From NCBI GenBank assembly GCA_016295005.1, contig JAEDMA010000027.1, positions 1 to 14,602 of the forward strand: 14,602 bases of DNA. The letters are read 5' to 3'. Origin of the DNA: Christensenellaceae bacterium (GTDB taxonomy: Bacteria > Bacillota > Clostridia > Christensenellales > Borkfalkiaceae). Positions 14,446 to 14,602 of this stretch are shown one piece after another. Every line of letters begins with the position of its first letter. The first letter of the stretch is position 1. The position numbers and the translations under genes are program-made. The notes beneath the pieces are model-generated. The model had not been told where the DNA came from. It made no database searches and worked only from the letters and a program-made list of their open reading frames with translations.

Positions 14446-14602
14446 GTATTAAAATTCAAGCAAAAATGCGCAAGCGCAAAGCATTTGCAGGCATTTTTGC
14501 ACAGAATTTCAAGAGCGTAGGCGTAACGCAGTTACGTTGGGCGCGATAGCGCCGAGTTTGTGAACACAAACTCTATGCGTGTATTATAATTCAAGCAAAA
14601 AT
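14446..14602. repeat. Hairpin-dense repeat element, 135-bp period, running off the window edge
   Basis: A 22-bp stretch beginning GTATTAAAATTCAAG (14446–14467) recurs at 14581–14602 with one change (A to T), so the period is 135 bp; the second copy is cut by the window edge. The unit between holds successive palindromes. A long hairpin pairs AAATTC and GCAAAAATGC (14452–14457, 14460–14469) with GCATTTTTGC and GAATTT (14491–14500, 14504–14509). Then come CGTAAC/GTTACG (14522–14527, 14531–14536), GGCGC/GCGCC around GATA (14540–14553), and GAGTTTGTG/CACAAACTC (14554–14562, 14565–14573). No ORF is supported inside. It could be an interspersed or tandem intergenic repeat (BIME- or MITE-like) or a structured RNA. 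Confidence 0.65.

Noticed and set aside
14446..14602. CRISPR array
   Set aside because: Only two copies of a 22-bp repeat, 113 bp apart, with palindromic rather than unique material between them and no cas genes.

Overview
The window reads as a chromosomal segment of a bacterium of the Clostridia type (Bacillota). The main reasons are the gene order mrnC–rlmB–sigH, the order dnaX–ybaB–recR, a stand-alone clostridial-style murG, Shine-Dalgarno sites of the AAGGAG type, and MreB-like/MinD genes side by side. The codon style and the large CBM-like lipoprotein fit uncultured gut Clostridia such as the Christensenellales, but that placement is a guess. No transposase, integrase, phage gene or CRISPR array is visible.

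Left block (1–3931, all minus strand, transcribed right to left): two half-size TauE/SafE permease genes, a Ppx/GppA-type phosphatase with a C-terminal HD domain, an MreB-like actin homologue whose nucleotide-binding motifs are badly eroded, and the first 52 codons of minD. The last two concern cell shape and division-site placement.

Middle block (4131–9966, mostly plus strand): a 1035-residue surface lipoprotein with its own strong promoter, a leader hairpin and a strong terminator. Its ectodomain carries several carbohydrate-binding-like beta-sandwich modules, followed by a second membrane anchor and an acidic cytoplasmic tail. Behind the terminator lies the 3' half of an EamA transporter gene on the minus strand (a remnant), then murG, a small unknown minus-strand ORF, and a divergently transcribed WYL-domain regulator with a consensus sigma-A promoter.

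Right block (10102–14362, all minus strand): a compact operon mrnC–rlmB–sigH-like–dnaX–ybaB–recR, with two TAATG stop/start overlaps and 3-nt gaps. It joins rRNA maturation and modification, a sigma factor, the clamp-loader subunit and recombinational repair. In B. subtilis sigH is instead followed by rpmG–secE–nusG. Upstream of mrnC the window ends in a hairpin-dense repeat element with a 135-bp period that runs off the edge.

Most of the window is housekeeping. The parts most worth attention are the degenerate MreB-like protein, the double-anchored lipoprotein with its leader hairpin, the repeat element at the right edge, the EamA remnant, and the WYL regulator with its divergent small ORF.
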